From assembly GCA_001592805.2 (NCBI GenBank), contig CP051139.1:2666001-2730000 (forward strand): 64,000 nucleotides of DNA. The letters are read 5' to 3'. A program made the position numbers and the translations under genes. Position 1 is the first letter of the stretch. Every line of letters starts with the position of its first letter. A model generated the notes under the pieces. It was not told where the DNA came from. It was given only the letters and a program-made list of their open reading frames with translations, and ran no database searches. Below are positions 63,258 to 64,000 of this stretch, one piece after another. Source of the stretch: Peltaster fructicola (Eukaryota > Ascomycota > Dothideomycetes).

Positions 63258-63891
63258 TGTGCTAGGTGCTAGTCAGGTTGCTGCGTCGGAAAGTAAGAGC
63301 GAAGGCGCGTCCTGGAATCCAAGACTGGGTATATGAAGTTTCGAGAGCTGAAATACAACGTTGCGACAGGACCAAATACGAGGTAGGACCAACGGCAGTG
63401 GGTATCTCGATCGCACAATATCTGAAATGGTGCAGGCTCGCTGGTTGTCCGATAAAGACTCGTCGCGACGAGTGTCCACCAAGAGGAGTCGGGCTTTGCT
63501 TCAATGCCCAAGTCCGTTCGAATGCAACGAAGGACGAAAAGAAGGGAGCCTTGCTCGGATATTCTGAAACAGCGCCATAGTTATGGTCACAAGACGATGA
63601 CGAAATGGCACAGGGGAATGCAGCGTCGTCACATCTTCAGGGCCCTGACGATCTGCAAAGCACAGTTGCATGGCTGAATCATGTCAGCACTTGTCGATCA
63701 CCAACACGAGGCTCCATGAATAGGATTGCAATGCAAACGATTATCGTATATCTCGTAGGTATCGTATGTTCTTGTGCGTCCTCAATGCGCTAGGTTGCCT
63801 CTCAGTGACTGTCACAGGGCGTGCTCCTCGTTCAACCCATCGTCCATTGTGCAACACCACCGAAGCTCATTCCGACCCTTCCTTTTCTCGC
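63258..63891. other. Intergenic, 634 bp
   Basis: Upstream of the Ser/Pro-rich gene. Overlapping frames around 63266-63580 occur on both strands in several frames, which argues against coding. Likely promoter space. Confidence 0.45.
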
Positions 63892-64000
63892 ATGGTATTG
63901 CTGAATCGTAAGTCCTCTAGCGTCTTCATTATCATAGGTGGTGACAGTATAGATGCTGGCCTTCTGACCTGGTCGACCGAGATCTGCGATAGGTACGTCG
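63892..64000 (+). CDS. Possible 5' end of a gene running off the window
   Basis: An ATG at 63892 opens a frame to the window edge: MVLLNRKSSSVFIIIGGDSI then DAGLLTWSTEICDR and a GTACGT donor-like site at 63993. A 30-nt GT-AG segment inside (63908-63937) is in frame but too short to be a spliceosomal intron. Too little sequence to assign a family; it may be a chance frame. Confidence 0.3.
   Translation, partial: MVLLNRKSSSVFIIIGGDSIDAGLLTWSTEICDRYV

Noticed and set aside
63908-63937. 30-nt GT-AG segment read as an intron
   Set aside because: Too short for spliceosomal removal and in frame, so it is better read as coding or chance.
1-64000. Transposons, LTR elements, virus-derived genes and CRISPR arrays
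   Set aside because: No reverse transcriptase, integrase, transposase, capsid-like frame, long terminal repeats or regularly spaced repeats were seen.

Overview
This window looks like nuclear DNA of a filamentous ascomycete. Genes are compact, most carry one to five short introns (about 43-70 nt) with GT..AG ends and CTAAC/CTGAC-like branch points, and the content is typically fungal: ERG24 sterol reductase, a class II hydrophobin, a HET-domain gene, two FRE-type ferric reductases, Bud2-like RasGAP, AIM18 and COMPASS Spp1. The protein sequences resemble Dothideomycetes most, but that placement is an impression, not a computed result. I saw no transposon, CRISPR, rRNA or convincing tRNA.

Layout. 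0.3-9.3 kb: PRXL2-like redox protein (-), mitoribosomal mS38 (+), extradiol dioxygenase (+), Smr-domain protein (-), GT31-like glycosyltransferase (-), PP2A scaffold subunit A (-). 10.3-17.5 kb: PheRS beta (+), Spp1-like PHD protein (-), polyprenol reductase (+), ferric reductase 1 (-). 18.2-27.5 kb: secreted carboxylesterase (+), methyltransferase (-), C-14 sterol reductase (+), proline-rich protein (-), ADP/ATP carrier (-), AIM18 (-). 27.7-36.6 kb: HSL-type hydrolase (-), SDR (+), triosephosphate isomerase (+), acetoacetyl-CoA synthetase (-), serine palmitoyltransferase LCB2 (-). 36.6-38.6 kb is a gene-poor gap. 38.6-46.3 kb is the most accessory-looking part: hydrophobin, paraoxonase-like protein, small membrane protein, HET-domain gene with a frame change, orphan membrane protein. 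46.4-64 kb: UTP15 (-), catalase-like protein with a frame change (+), SDR (-), M20 dipeptidase (+), ferric reductase 2 (-), Bud2-like RasGAP (-), serine/proline-rich protein (-), and a possible partial gene at the right edge.

The genes do not form one pathway. Most are housekeeping functions placed side by side, so I do not claim a new multi-gene system. The items most worth checking are an Smr-domain protein with a C-terminal CaaX box, a 13-nt microexon that carries the catalytic lysine of triosephosphate isomerase, a GC-AG intron and a frame change in the catalase-like gene, a 9-bp inverted repeat upstream of the glycosyltransferase, a probable alternative mitochondrial form of the M20 dipeptidase, and an upstream ORF whose stop abuts the start codon of ferric reductase 2. 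Exon boundaries were read by eye from splice consensus plus protein-family continuity; every spliced gene given here sums to a whole number of codons except the two genes with frame changes.
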